From Hirudo medicinalis (lineage: Eukaryota > Annelida > Clitellata > Hirudinida > Hirudinidae): a DNA stretch of 36,870 nt. The number at the start of each line of letters is the position of its first letter. The first letter of the stretch is position 1. The stretch lies in assembly GCA_011800805.1 (NCBI GenBank), contig MPNW01000284.1, positions 44,751 through 81,620 on the forward strand, given 5' to 3'. The notes under the pieces were generated by a model. It saw only the letters and a program-made list of their open reading frames with translations, was not told where the DNA came from and ran no database searches. The position numbers and the translations under genes are program-made. Shown in pieces: positions 19,926 to 30,786 of the stretch.

Positions 19926-20205
19926 TCGCGCCATCGTCATCGCCATCACTTTCGTCATCATCAACAAGTTTATCATGGTTATCACAATCATGTTCCACAA
20001 AAATAACATGCGATTGAGCGTCATACAAATATTGGCCTCATTGTTGTGGAAAATGTTCCGCTCGACCTGTCACAGGTATCTTACTTCATTCCAGGTAATT
20101 AGTCTAATTGACTTAGTGTCACCTGTACGAGCACCTATTTTAACGTGGCAATGTATGTATATGCGAAAACATATATTTTAAGAGTTGATGACTTCGTTTT
20201 AGAAA

Positions 20206-20271
20206 AGGTCATCACAGATCATCACGGGTCATCACAGGTCACCATAGGTCATGTCAGGTCAACCGGGGTCG
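20206..20271 (+). promoter_or_regulatory. Seven tandem AGGTCA-like half-sites, 10-bp period (DR4-like)
   Basis: Half-sites at 20206 (AGGTCA), 20216 (AGATCA), 20226 (GGGTCA), 20236, 20246 and 20256 (AGGTCA) and 20266 (GGGTCG), each followed by four bases. Four are perfect consensus nuclear-receptor half-sites and the spacing is DR4 throughout. It is also simply a decamer minisatellite; binding is untested. It lies about 2 kb upstream of the flippase start. Confidence 0.5.
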
Positions 20272-20522
20272 TGTTCACCCATTCGCCCATCAAATCACCC
20301 CAACACCACCAAATTGACGTCCATGCACCTTCCATTCATCAGCATTGATATCTTTCTCACGAACAGCATGCATGCAACGACAAACAACAAACATCGCTAT
20401 CATCATAACCATCATCATCATGACCTCCGATAATAAAACCATTCGTCGTACAATTAAAAAGACACTTAAACACGAATGCCCATTCTTGTTGAGGGTTGTG
20501 TTGCACGTGAGGGTGTGTGCGT

Positions 20523-20570
20523 GCGTGTGCATGTACCAAGTGAGGATGTGTGCATGTACCAAGTGAGGAT
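20523..20570. repeat. 23-bp direct duplication
   Basis: GTGCATGTACCAAGTGAGGA occurs twice in tandem, next to a GT-rich stretch. Confidence 0.85.
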
Positions 20571-20669
20571 TGGCGAAGTAATTATACTGCATTGCGATTA
20601 TAATAACGCCGAAAGGACACTATAATTGTTCTCATTTTTATTGCAAAAAGCAAAATCTTTGTCTTTGCT

Positions 20670-20678
20670 TCCATGACG

Positions 20679-20735
<57 letters not shown>
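20670..20735. repeat. (AAC)n microsatellite
   Basis: Pure AAC array of about 20 units. Confidence 0.95.
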
Positions 20736-20737
<2 letters not shown>

Positions 20738-20822
20738 ACCGCAACATGCAGAAAACAACAGTCGTAGTAATAATATGATAGATAACTTAATAATTTTATA
20801 TTAGTAATAAATCCGATATCGA

Positions 20823-20992
20823 TGATAATGCGACAATGATGATAATGGTCATAATGATGACGACGACAACAACGGTGATGGTGGTGATGATGATGATGAT
20901 CGAGTACAACAACGTCTTAATCTCGATAGTCATTAAGGACTGGCTGGTCTTAAATTGACTTGACGTAGCATTGTTTAGACTTTGACATTCAC

Positions 20993-21036
<44 letters not shown>

Positions 21037-21052
21037 CGACGATGACGATGAC
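20823..21052. repeat. (GAT)n blocks
   Basis: Two GAT/GAC-rich arrays (20823-20902 and 20993-21052) separated by unique sequence. Confidence 0.85.
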
Positions 21053-21630
21053 GATGAAGACGCCAATGATGGGGTGATTGTGACGATGATGGGGAGAATC
21101 TCTGAGGCAGACAGATAGCACTTTGCATCATCGACAGCGCTGTTCTTCATTTCACTGAGGCTTTAATTTCAATGAATCACTTGTCATCACATTCTTCAAT
21201 CGAGGTTTTTATTATTTTTGTTATTTTTATTATTTTTCGCTCAACGAGTTTTAATTGCTTTTACGTTTTACGATAATAATATTGATGATGATGATGAAGA
21301 TGGTGATATAAGGAAAATAATATTTAAAAAAATATAATAATAATAATAATAATAATAACAATAACAATAATAATAACAACAATGCTACGGCAATCAACTG
21401 GTAATAAAATAATGTCACAATTCATTAACATTCACCAGGTGGCCGAAACAATTTAACAATCGTTCGACAGATGGCAGATCAGTTTAAAAAAAGTATGTTG
21501 GAATTCTTATTTTCTATTGAAAATTCTTTGACATGTGCTCGTCGTGTGCATTTTAATAAATTGGATTGATTAACATAATTTATTCATTATTCATCAACAT
21601 TCGCATGACGTGACATGGAGATGAATATTT

Positions 21631-21891
21631 ATGAGTGCGTTGATTGACTCAGTTCTTAACAGCGTCATAAACTCTTGCGAAGCTCCTTTCATTCGTCGAA
21701 AGATTTACATCAAACTTCTTTTCATTTGTTTTGTCAACTATTTGTTGCCTTCAACATGCGCACGAGTTGAGCAACAAACTTCTCAACCACTGGAAGACGA
21801 AAAACAGCAACAAAAGTTGCTCAACCAGATGTTGGTAGCGATGAACCACGTTCTATTTGAAATTTTGAAATATATCAGTTTTTTTTTATAA
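21631..21891 (+). CDS. Candidate ORF (86 aa), unidentified
   Basis: ATG at 21631 to TAA at 21889. A hydrophobic segment (KLLFICFVNYLLPSTCA, ~residues 28-44) resembles a signal or anchor but is preceded by about 27 residues. A polar, Q-rich part follows (LEDEKQQQKLLNQML). A GTAGCG donor after LLNQML is possible. No family recognised. It sits about 350 bases upstream of the flippase first exon and could be an unrelated short gene or chance. Confidence 0.22.
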   Translation: MSALIDSVLNSVINSCEAPFIRRKIYIKLLFICFVNYLLPSTCARVEQQTSQPLEDEKQQQKLLNQMLVAMNHVLFEILKYISFFL

Positions 21892-22236
21892 GCCTTGTAG
21901 TAATTATTCAAGGTTTACTTTATAAAAGTGTCGGATAAAAATGTCCTAAGGACGACTGTTGAAGATTAATAATTCACACATTTCTTAAGAAATTCCCAAA
22001 AAATTAGCAAACATTTACGAAACTACACAGGTAAAAACCACTCAAGTATATCTCAAGATTCACCAGTCGAGTGATAACAATATGGATGAGTGCTCAGATC
22101 TGCTACCCCGATGGTCGAATAACTTTCGATTACATCGAATTTGAATAAATAATCAACTGTTATTTGAACTATTTTGAGGCGAATGTTCACAAACATCGAA
22201 ATGGATTTTTTCGGATGATTGCAAACTTTTGCAAAC

Positions 22237-24766
22237 ATGCCTCACATTTTCACGCCTTTAATCTCTTTGTTTGTGAGTATTGACTTATTATTGTTGATTA
22301 AGAACGTTTTATTTAATGATCGCCAATTAGTTGACAAATAGACAATATCAATATTCAGACATCTAACGCAAACCAGTCAGCAGAGAGAAAAATTTCTGTT
22401 GGCAACAGAATATTATTTGACGAAGGAAGAAAGTATCCCAACAATAAAGTCATTACGAATAAGGTAGGACTACTTCTACTCTGATTTTAATTCATCTATC
22501 GATTGTACTTTTACTCAAATGGCTTCCTGCTTTCAGTACAGTTTTTGGAACTTTTTGCCGAAAAATCTCTTCGAACAATTCCACAGGATTGCCAACTTCT
22601 ACTTTCTCGTTGTCACTTTGATTAGCGTACGAATCTTTTGCATTCTTAACAAGGATACAACGTGCTATTATTTATTTTTGAGTTAACAATTTGGCAGTTA
22701 TTTATTAAATAAATAATGAAATGTCGTTTTGTTTCGAATGATATTTCAAAGTTTTTCGTGGACACATCAGTCACAGCATTTGCAACTCTTCTGCCGCTGC
22801 TTTTCGTCGTCTCCGTCACCGCCATCAAACAGGTGATGAAGTAATTAATAAAAATATTTATCATTTAATATAAATTCTCGTCAATCTGTTAAGAAATCGT
22901 CTAATTATTGGCCCAATAAAAAGTTACGTTGGTGGACTACAAGTACATTTTTAATTTTGATATACAACATGGGGTGCAAACTTCTTATTTGATTATAATT
23001 ATTGTTAATCTAAATTGAATAGCATAATAACTCCATTAATTTCAAGTGTGATGATCACGTATTTGCAGGGTTATGAGGACTGGTTGAGGTACAGGACAGA
23101 CCAAATGGCCAATCACCAGCCTTGTCTCGTGATCAGGAATGGAGCTCTTGCCAAAATAAGAACTTCCGATATCGAGGTGATCAGCTTGGAATGTAAAAAT
23201 GTGTTTCATTTAAATCTCTTTACCGCGAACATGGATTTAGATTTTCATATAAATTTGAAAGATCACTTCACATTTTCTGTTGTGGGGCAGATTGGTGATG
23301 TGATAAAAGTGGAGAAAGATGAGGACATTCCGTGCGACATGGTTATGCTGTCGTCGTCGGAAGAGGATGGATCCTGTTACATTACAACAGTCAACATGGA
23401 TGGTGAGACTAATTTGAAGGCAAGCATCCTCTGAAACTCTGTATACATAAAAATATATCTCAAATATTAACTTGTGCAAGATGTTTTTTCTGCACTAAAC
23501 CTTTCTAGTATCGTGTTTATAAAAACGCCAATAATTAATTGAATTATTATTCATAACCTAAACTTGTTTGTTGATGACTGAAGTGATGCCATGATTCATC
23601 TCTTCCTTTCAGATATACTCCAGTCCATCAGAAACAGCTTCTTTGACGAGTGTAGAATCCATAAACCTGTTGGAGGCCATCATCGAATGCGAACACCCCA
23701 CCCTGGATTTGTACAAATTCATCGGCAGGATGAACATCAAATCCATCGGACAAGTTCCATCACAACCTGCTGAAAATCCAGGATCGACTGATGAGCATTT
23801 GACCACATCATCCTCACGAATCAGTTTGTCAGCTTCCAATCTGCTTCTCAGAGGTACAAGACTGAAGAACACAAACTTTGTGTTCGGTGTGAGTTTCTGC
23901 TTCCAATTTTTATTGTTTCGTGCCGTGAAGCGTGAAATAATAATATATCTTTAGTGACTTATAATTAATAATAATATACTATAATGACTTGTAATTAATA
24001 ATAATGTATTTTTGTTATTATTCGAAGGCTGTGCAGTTTACACAGGTCAAGAAACAAAAATATTTCTCAATACTCTTTCCCAAGAACACAAGGTTTCTAA
24101 GATCGAAAAGTAGGCGGAGTCACTATCACCACGTGATATTTTTACAAGTTCATGAATAATTTATCAGCGATTTCAAAGCAATTTTGACGTAATTTATTTT
24201 AAACAACACCTCTTTTGAAATTAAAAATGTTTGAATTTCATTTGAAAAAGTTTCGCTTGTTCCTCTTCGTGTACAAAAACTTTCGGAGTGTTCAACGAAC
24301 ACTTCAATCAGTCGAAACGACCCTTGACCCCGATGACATGGTGTTCCTTGAATAAGTAGATAAGATAAACGCTTCGAGGCCACCTGAAAATTATTAATTG
24401 CAGTCATTAGCATTTTCTGTTATAATCAGTCATAATCATTTTCTGATTAGCATAAATTATGCACACAGGAAGATGAATACGTTTATGATCTTCTACATCG
24501 TCGTACTCGTCGTCATCTCTCTGTTGTGGGTCCTCTGGATTTTCCTGTTCAGCTTTGAAGAAGAAATGATGAAGGAGAATGTCTGGTACATGAAAAACAT
24601 GGAAGACTTCACTGTGCGTGATAATGATGATGATGATGAAGATGTTAAAGGAAGTGAATATTGAGCAAAAATTGTTGTCAGTGATGATGATTATGATGTC
24701 GTTTGATGATTAAGTTGTCATCGTCACTACCATCACCGTCGTCGTCCTCCTCCTCCTCCTCCTCCC

Positions 24767-24803
<37 letters not shown>

Positions 24804-27800
24804 NTGTCTTCTGCAAGATGCAGAATGGTTCCTTACCGTAATCTGCCAACCTTCTCTCAAAATGCTTGGTCCTGGGTTGGATAATCTCCAAAGCTATGCA
24901 AGTGAAACGAATGTCAAGATTCATTTTGCATACCTCTTGCCCGTCAAACTTTATTATGTCTTAGACAAGGTAACGACCCCTCTTGCTGTCGGGGTAAATC
25001 TGATTAACTCTAATGATTCTTTCAAATTTGTTTTTGCAAAAAAATATTTTTAATATGTTTTTTAATTACCTCAGCTGGAAACTCTTAATTATGAAAAATT
25101 GCTGATGTCTATTCCACCTTGGCTTTGACGTTATCAATCGTAACAGGAAGTCCGACCTTCCGAAACCGCATACTAAGCCGAATACTATGAAAGCTGCTCC
25201 TGTTAAAGTAATCTATACGTCCAAGTTATCCGTTGGTGCTGTTAGTCCAATCCATGTTAAAGTCTAATACTATGAAAGCTACGAAGTCGAAATACAGTTA
25301 AATATCCTCATTCGCATACTAAGCCAAATACTGTTAAAGTAATCTATACGTTCAAGTTTATCCGTTGGTGCTGTTAATCCATTCCATGTTAAAGTCTAAT
25401 ACTATAAAAGCTGCTCAATACTGTATAACGACGAATACTATGAAACCTGCTCANNNNNNNNNNNNNNNNNNNNNNNNNNNNNNNNNNNNNNNNNNNNNNN
25501 NNNNNNNNNNNNNNNNNNNNNNNNNNNNNNNNNNNNNNNNNNNNNNNNNNNNNNNNNNNNNNNNNNNNNNNNNNNNNNNNNNNNNNNNNNNNNNNNNNNN
25601 NNNNNNNNNNNNNNNNNNNNNNNNNNNNNNNNNNNNNNNNNNNNNNNNNNNNNNNNNNNNNNNNNNNNNNNNNNNNNNNNNNNNNNNNNNNNNNNNNNNN
25701 NNNNNNNNNNNNNNNNNNNNNNNNNNNNNNNNNNNNNNNNNNNNNNNNNNNNNNNNNNNNNNNNNNNNNNNNNNNNNNNNNNNNNNNNNNNNNNNNNNNN
25801 NNNNNNNNNNNNNNNNNNNNNNNNNNNNNNNNNNNNNNNNNNNNNNNNNNNNNNNNNCGTCCATCCATTCATTTATTCATTTTTCACATCGCCGTAACAT
25901 TTACAGACTGGGTGTCGCATACCTCGGTTCAGAAAATGGAAAAGTCAAGCTGTCAATATGTCGCAGTGTTTGTCCTCCAGATATTGAAACGAATGAGTCC
26001 ATTGAACAATCTGACGATGCAGAAAACAATTCTCCAACCCTAACAACGGAGATCAAAACATTTGCACTGAAACACGTCCTGGAATTTGAGTCCTGCCGAA
26101 AGAGGATGGCTGTCATTGTGGAGGAACTTGATCCTTGCCCAGAAGACAGGAAACATGGTCATAACAATGATGATGACGTCTGCAGAACCAGCAATGCAAC
26201 AGATGAGATGTTCTGTACAAGCACGGAGAGGCTTGATATTTCCAGCAACTCCATCAACAAATTCACCAGCATCATTCACCAAGTTGATCACCAGGAAAGA
26301 CAAAAAGGTTACAGTGGCAAAGGAACACAGTCCCCAAAGTTCAAAAGTAAAGGATATCGGGTCATATGTAAGGGCGCAGAGACTGCTGTTTTTGAGGGGG
26401 TGAGCTCAGGAGACGTAGCAGGAGTTGAAGCCAGTGTCAACAAGTTTGCAGAGGTTTGTGGCTCGAAATATGTTGAGGTTGATTATGATTCTTAATTTGT
26501 GTCGGCTTTATTAATGGCTGAAATAAATGAATTAGAAGTTTTAATATCTAATAATAATAATAATAATAATAATAGTTAATTTATAATGCGCCATTTGCAT
26601 AGCGTCAGAGGCGCCTGGAATTAAACCTGTTGTTGTAGATGGGTTACAGGACTCTGGTAGTTGCTTCCAAGAGAATCAACGCATCTCAGTTCAAACACTA
26701 CGACAGGTTACTCCGTGTTGCTAGGAATGCCCTGGAAAAACGAGAGGAAAAGGTGGGAACTACATTTCCATGTCTCGTTTGTTGACTTTTCAACCACAGC
26801 AGGATCATTAAATTTTATAGAAAGCCAGTCAATTTTTATTTGCTCTGATTGCTGAAATGGAAGGTTTTCGACTTAGGTGACAGAAGCATATTGCCTTATT
26901 GAGAATCAATTTGAAGTACTCGGAGCCACAGCCGTTGAGGACAGGTTGCAGGATCAGGTAAAGGAGACCATAGAAGCCATGAGAATGGCTGAAATTAAGG
27001 TTGGATCCTTCATGCTTGGGCTTTAAGACCATCACCATCAATATTACCACCCAGCATCATCTCAATATTATTATCTTTCGTTCCAGGTCTGGGTTTTGAC
27101 AGGAGACAAGGAAGAAACGGCCGTCAACATCAGCTATTCAGCAGGCCACATGACCAAAGACATGAATGTTTTCTCCTTAACGAAACAGATTTCTCCAGGT
27201 AGCTGTCAGGATTGTCTAGTCGCTTGCAAAGAGCAGTAAGTCAATTGTTTCATTCATGTTCTACTTTGTCACATGATCATAAATTGAAATCTGTTAAAAT
27301 AGTTGGCAATATTTTCACTGAAACTATTATTTTTCTGTCATTTTGGACTTACTAGCTTTGAAACCATCCCGAAGAAGAAACGCGCTCTCGTCATCGACGG
27401 TAAAACTTTGTCCCTGATCTTCAGTGATGCTCACAGGTCCCAACTTCTGCTTTCCCTGAGTCAGGAGTGCATGGCTGTTCTTTGCTGCAGACTCAGTCCA
27501 ATTCAGAAGGCCGAAGTGAGTCTAATTGGCCGTTCTAAATTTAACTACGCCCGTGACGGCCAATAACTATGATTATAAATAGCAATATTAATATAGTTAA
27601 TACAACAACGAATGCTGGTAGAAATAATTATTCAATTGCTTGAATTTAATTAAATCCAATTAGTTGGTTCGGATGATCAAGAATTCAAAAGGCGAACCCA
27701 CAACTGCCGCCATAGGCGATGGAGCCAATGACGTCAACATGATTCGTGAGGCCCACGTCGGGATTGGTTGGTTTGAAATCTATTATTCACGTGCTTGTCC

Positions 27801-29168
27801 AATGACATTTGAAAAATCAAATATCTGAATTAATTACAGCATTCAACCTGAAGCTTACGATATTCGTAAATAAACATAAAAAAAAATTCAATCTAGATTA
27901 ACCAATCAAATTGCAGGGATCATGGGCAAAGAGGGTAGACAGGCTACAAGGGCGGCAGACTTTGCCATAGCGAGGTTCAAACACCTGAGAAAGGTCATCT
28001 TGGTTCACGGGCACTATTTCTACGTCAGACTTTCTGTGTTGGTCATGTATTTCTTCTTCAAGGTGTGTTTCAATGTTTGAACATCCAAGCATTCATCCAC
28101 TTCTGAAGTGGAGTTCATTTTGGAATTAATATTCCTTTATTTTGCCTAATTTCGATAACTTATAAACTAGATTTCAGTCTCCCAGTAATTTTAGGATTTG
28201 AGTTAAGGTCAGGGTTTGGGTCAGGATTTGAGTTAGGGTTATTTTTGTCATTTTAGTCCAAATATTTTCCCGCAGAACGTGGCATTAACTGGAATGCAAG
28301 CATTCTACACGCCTTTTGCTGCTTTCTCTGCGCAGGTTAGAATGATGATGATGTTGGAGATGATAGTGGATTGATTAGTGGTTGATGAAGATGATAATGG
28401 TGATAATAATGATTGAAATACTATAGAAACTGAAAGATAATGATGTGTATAAACAATAAATTGACTTGGATGCACATTTCAGACCTTATTTAGTAGTTAT
28501 TACCTCATGTTCTACAACACATCATTCACTGCACTGCCAATCATTCTGTATGGAATATTTGAACAACATTTGTCTGTTGAGCTGCTCATGAGAAAACCCT
28601 CGTTGTACAGGTGATGATGATGGTGGAGATGATGAGGATGGTGATGATGATGACGACGACGACGATGATGATGCTGCTTCTGCTGATGATGATGATGGAG
28701 ATGTTGGCAGTGATGATGATGATCGTGATGATAATTTTTAAGATGACAATATTTAAAACATTTCACAGACATATAAGAAATAACAAGCTCATGAATGCTT
28801 TCCACTTCGCAAAGTGGAATTTGTTGGGTGAAAATTATTTCACGTTTTATTTTTATTTGTTTAAATATCAATTAGTTAAATCATTTCTAATTAATAATAA
28901 TAATAATAATAGTAATAATAATAATAATAACAATAATAATAGTAATAATAATAATAACAACAATAATAATAGTAATAATAATAATAATAATAATCCTTCC
29001 TGAGGTAATATTACATCAGAAATTCTTTATCGAAGGTGTGTGGCACTCATTCGCTTACTTCTTTGGAACTTATTTCGCCATTTGTGAAGGTGCTTCGATT
29101 TTCCCTAATGGATGGGTGAGTGAGGATGTCTTGCTATGGATGTCAATATTATTATTATTATTATTATA

Positions 29169-29207
<39 letters not shown>

Positions 29208-30786
29208 GTTGTTGTTGTTGTTATTAATATTATTGTTATTATTATTATTATTATTATTATTTACTAGTTATTTATAATATTAAAGGTAAATAATATTTTG
29301 TTGGTTCCTATTTTAAGGACTTGGGAATTTTCGATGCTGGGGCCATCGCTATGACTGCTTGTGTGATAGCGGTTAATTTGAAGGTTACATATTAAATTAA
29401 TTAAATATGAATACAATTGTAAAACATGAATGTAATTGTAAATATTGTAATATTTAACTGTAAACTTTTTCATGAATCAGAATTCTAACGATGTTTTTTA
29501 CGCAAACTGATTTGTATTTGCTCAGTTATCCATAGAATCATATCTCTTCAACTGGATGATTGTAGCTGGATACGTTGTCTCCATATTCGGCTATTACATC
29601 GTCACAGTGCCAATGTGCAAGTTTCTGATGTAGGAGCCCCTCAACTACGCTAACAGTCAACTATTATTGCAATCCATTTATTTCGTAATATTTTATTTAA
29701 CCAATTAATATTTCCAAGTCCAACGCTCACGGAGTCTTTAATTAACCACGGCTCGTTGACCACGGTCATGGAGTCCTATACCGCTTGGTTGGTCACGCTC
29801 CTGGTTGTGGTGGTTGCTCTTCTACCTGACATTTTAATGAGGGCTCTCAGGAACACTTTTGACGGGTTGTACTCCAGTCCTATCAAGTGGCAGGGAGACA
29901 AGAAGAGGATGAAAGAGGCAATGATGTGGTGATAATGTGGTGATGATGTGTTGATGACATGGTGATGATGATGATGATGATAATGATGATAATGATGATG
30001 ATGCGGTGGTGATGAAATGGTGATGATGATATGGTGATGATGTTATGATGATGTGGCGGTGATGACGACGATGGTGATGATGATGATGATGATAATGATG
30101 ATGCGATTCATCAATTATGGTGACGATGTGGTGATGATGATGGTGATGGTGGTACATCTGCTACCACAGCAATGACTACCTGTGATTGCTCTGGTTAATG
30201 ATGAGTTACTTAATCAATCAACACGGTATCTAATTAATTCAATGAGTAAATTGAATTTCGTAAATAAATATTTAAATTCATCAACCAGGACTGTCAGTTC
30301 CTAAAAGTGGACATCGAATTGATCTCCCACAAATCTGGACTCACCACGAGTCCAACTTTAACCTCCTTCAACAGCTTTTACGGCAGCAGCGAATGGGTGA
30401 GAGAATAACTTTGAAACTTTTTTTATATAATTTTGGCCTTTGTTGGTATTTTATCATTAGAATGTGTTTGTTAATAAAAATTATAATTTCAATTCCTGTT
30501 AAACGGTAATGATTTCATTATCACAGCATTAAAATCTCATTTAACATATTTCCAATTCCATGAAATCCAGAGGAGCTCTCCAACCCCATCCACAAAAACT
30601 TCCACAGCTCAGTTTCTCTCCATCAACAACACAAACAATACCAACAACAACACAAACAAATCACCGAAGAAAGTTCATTCCGACGGTCACATTCCACCTG
30701 TGCGTGACGCCAGCAATCAGTCCAGTCATGACCACGTTTGTGACGTCACGGTCCATAATTCACGGATTATCAGGGATTGGATTTAA
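22237..30786 (+). CDS. ATP11: P4-ATPase phospholipid flippase, class 6 (ATP11-like), multi-exon
   Basis: Membrane ATPase expected to flip aminophospholipids to the cytosolic leaflet, usually with a CDC50 partner. Exons: 22237-22272, 22359-22463, 22537-22626, 22752-22832, 23069-23176, 23291-23419, 23613-23886, 24028-24109, 24469-24613, [gap and uncertain 24818-24969], 25907-26453, 26639-26752, 26877-26999, 27087-27235, 27356-27515, 27664-27766, 27917-28062, 28276-28335, 28483-28610, 28769-28827, 29036-29115, 29318-29383, 29526-29629, 29719-29917 (or stop at 29930), 30289-30396, 30571-30786. Motifs: [28 protein letters not shown], actuator DGETN, nucleotide-domain [35 protein letters not shown], hinge GDGANDV, then TM5-TM10. 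Phases agree at nearly every junction. IEKKMNTF before TM3 and the hinge region GIMGKEGRQ favour ATP11 over ATP8/ATP10. DKTGT is not seen; it should fall in 24970-25906. Confidence 0.95.
23420..23612 (+). other. GC-AG intron in the flippase gene
   Basis: The exon ending GETNLK (AAG at 23417-23419) is followed by GCAAGC, and the next exon begins IYSSPSE after a pyrimidine-rich TTCCTTTCAG. Phase and homology both require this junction, so the donor is GC rather than GT, fitting the known minor class with AAG|GCAAG-type context. Confidence 0.85.
24620..24803. repeat. GAT and TCC/ATC microsatellites before an N join
   Basis: GATGATGATGAT at 24624-24640, then TCC-rich and (ATC)n from 24740 to the N at 24804. 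Confidence 0.85.
24818..24969 (+). CDS. Uncertain flippase exon (possible TM4)
   Basis: Frame open from the N at 24804 to 25053, with donor AAG|GTAACG at 24969/24970. [15 protein letters not shown] could match the TM4 PISL region of P4-ATPases, but the usual PISL reads PVKL and upstream residues do not align. No clean acceptor in the required phase is present, and the single N just upstream marks a join. The exon may be truncated, misassembled or not part of this gene. Confidence 0.35.
25167..25453. repeat. 146-bp tandem repeat running into the gap
   Basis: CGCATACTAAGCC starts at 25167 and again at 25313, with the intervening 146 bases conserved (ATCTATACGT, TTATCCGTTGGTGCTGTTA, CATGTTAAAGTCTAATACTA). 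The second unit runs into the N run, so the gap is probably a longer satellite array. Confidence 0.85.
25454..25857. other. Assembly gap, 404 N
   Basis: Sized run of N inside the flippase gene. About 190 residues between TM4 and the nucleotide domain, including DKTGT, are expected in or around it. Confidence 1.
26127..26348 (+). other. Lineage-specific insertion in the flippase nucleotide-binding domain
   Basis: Between [14 protein letters not shown] and [10 protein letters not shown] there are about 75 extra residues compared with ATP11 proteins, where only about ten separate these motifs. The insert is polar, rich in D, H, N, S, T and K, and remains in frame within a single exon. Confidence 0.75.
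28611..28735. repeat. (GAT)n beginning at a flippase 5' splice site
   Basis: The intron starts GTGATGATGATGGTGG directly after the exon end TACAG (28610) and continues as GAT/GAC/GCT repeats. Confidence 0.85.
28893..28994. repeat. (AAT)n microsatellite
   Basis: AAT array with AGT and AAC interruptions in a flippase intron. Confidence 0.9.
29145..29262. repeat. (TTA)n/(TTG)n microsatellite
   Basis: TTA array with a TTG block, in the intron after the exon ending FPNGW. Confidence 0.9.
29930..30157. repeat. (GAT)n/(GGT)n array after the last membrane exon
   Basis: GATGAT and GTGATG units; the first TGA of the array is the in-frame stop that ends the frame [10 protein letters not shown]. Confidence 0.88.
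30289..30786 (+). CDS. Flippase C-terminal tail exons (two possible frames)
   Basis: Exons 30289-30396 and 30571-30786 have good acceptors (ATCAACCAG, GAAATCCAG) and a good donor (TGG|GTGAGA). In phase 0 they read [16 protein letters not shown]... and [11 protein letters not shown]... to TAA 30784-30786. In phase 1 they read [14 protein letters not shown]... and [14 protein letters not shown]... to TGA 30705-30707. Phase 0 requires a GC donor (GAG|GCAATG, 29917/29918) in the previous exon. Which is used cannot be settled here. Confidence 0.55.

Noticed and set aside
25365..26495. 376-codon plus-strand frame
   Set aside because: It bridges the N run; only the part from 25907 is a real flippase exon.
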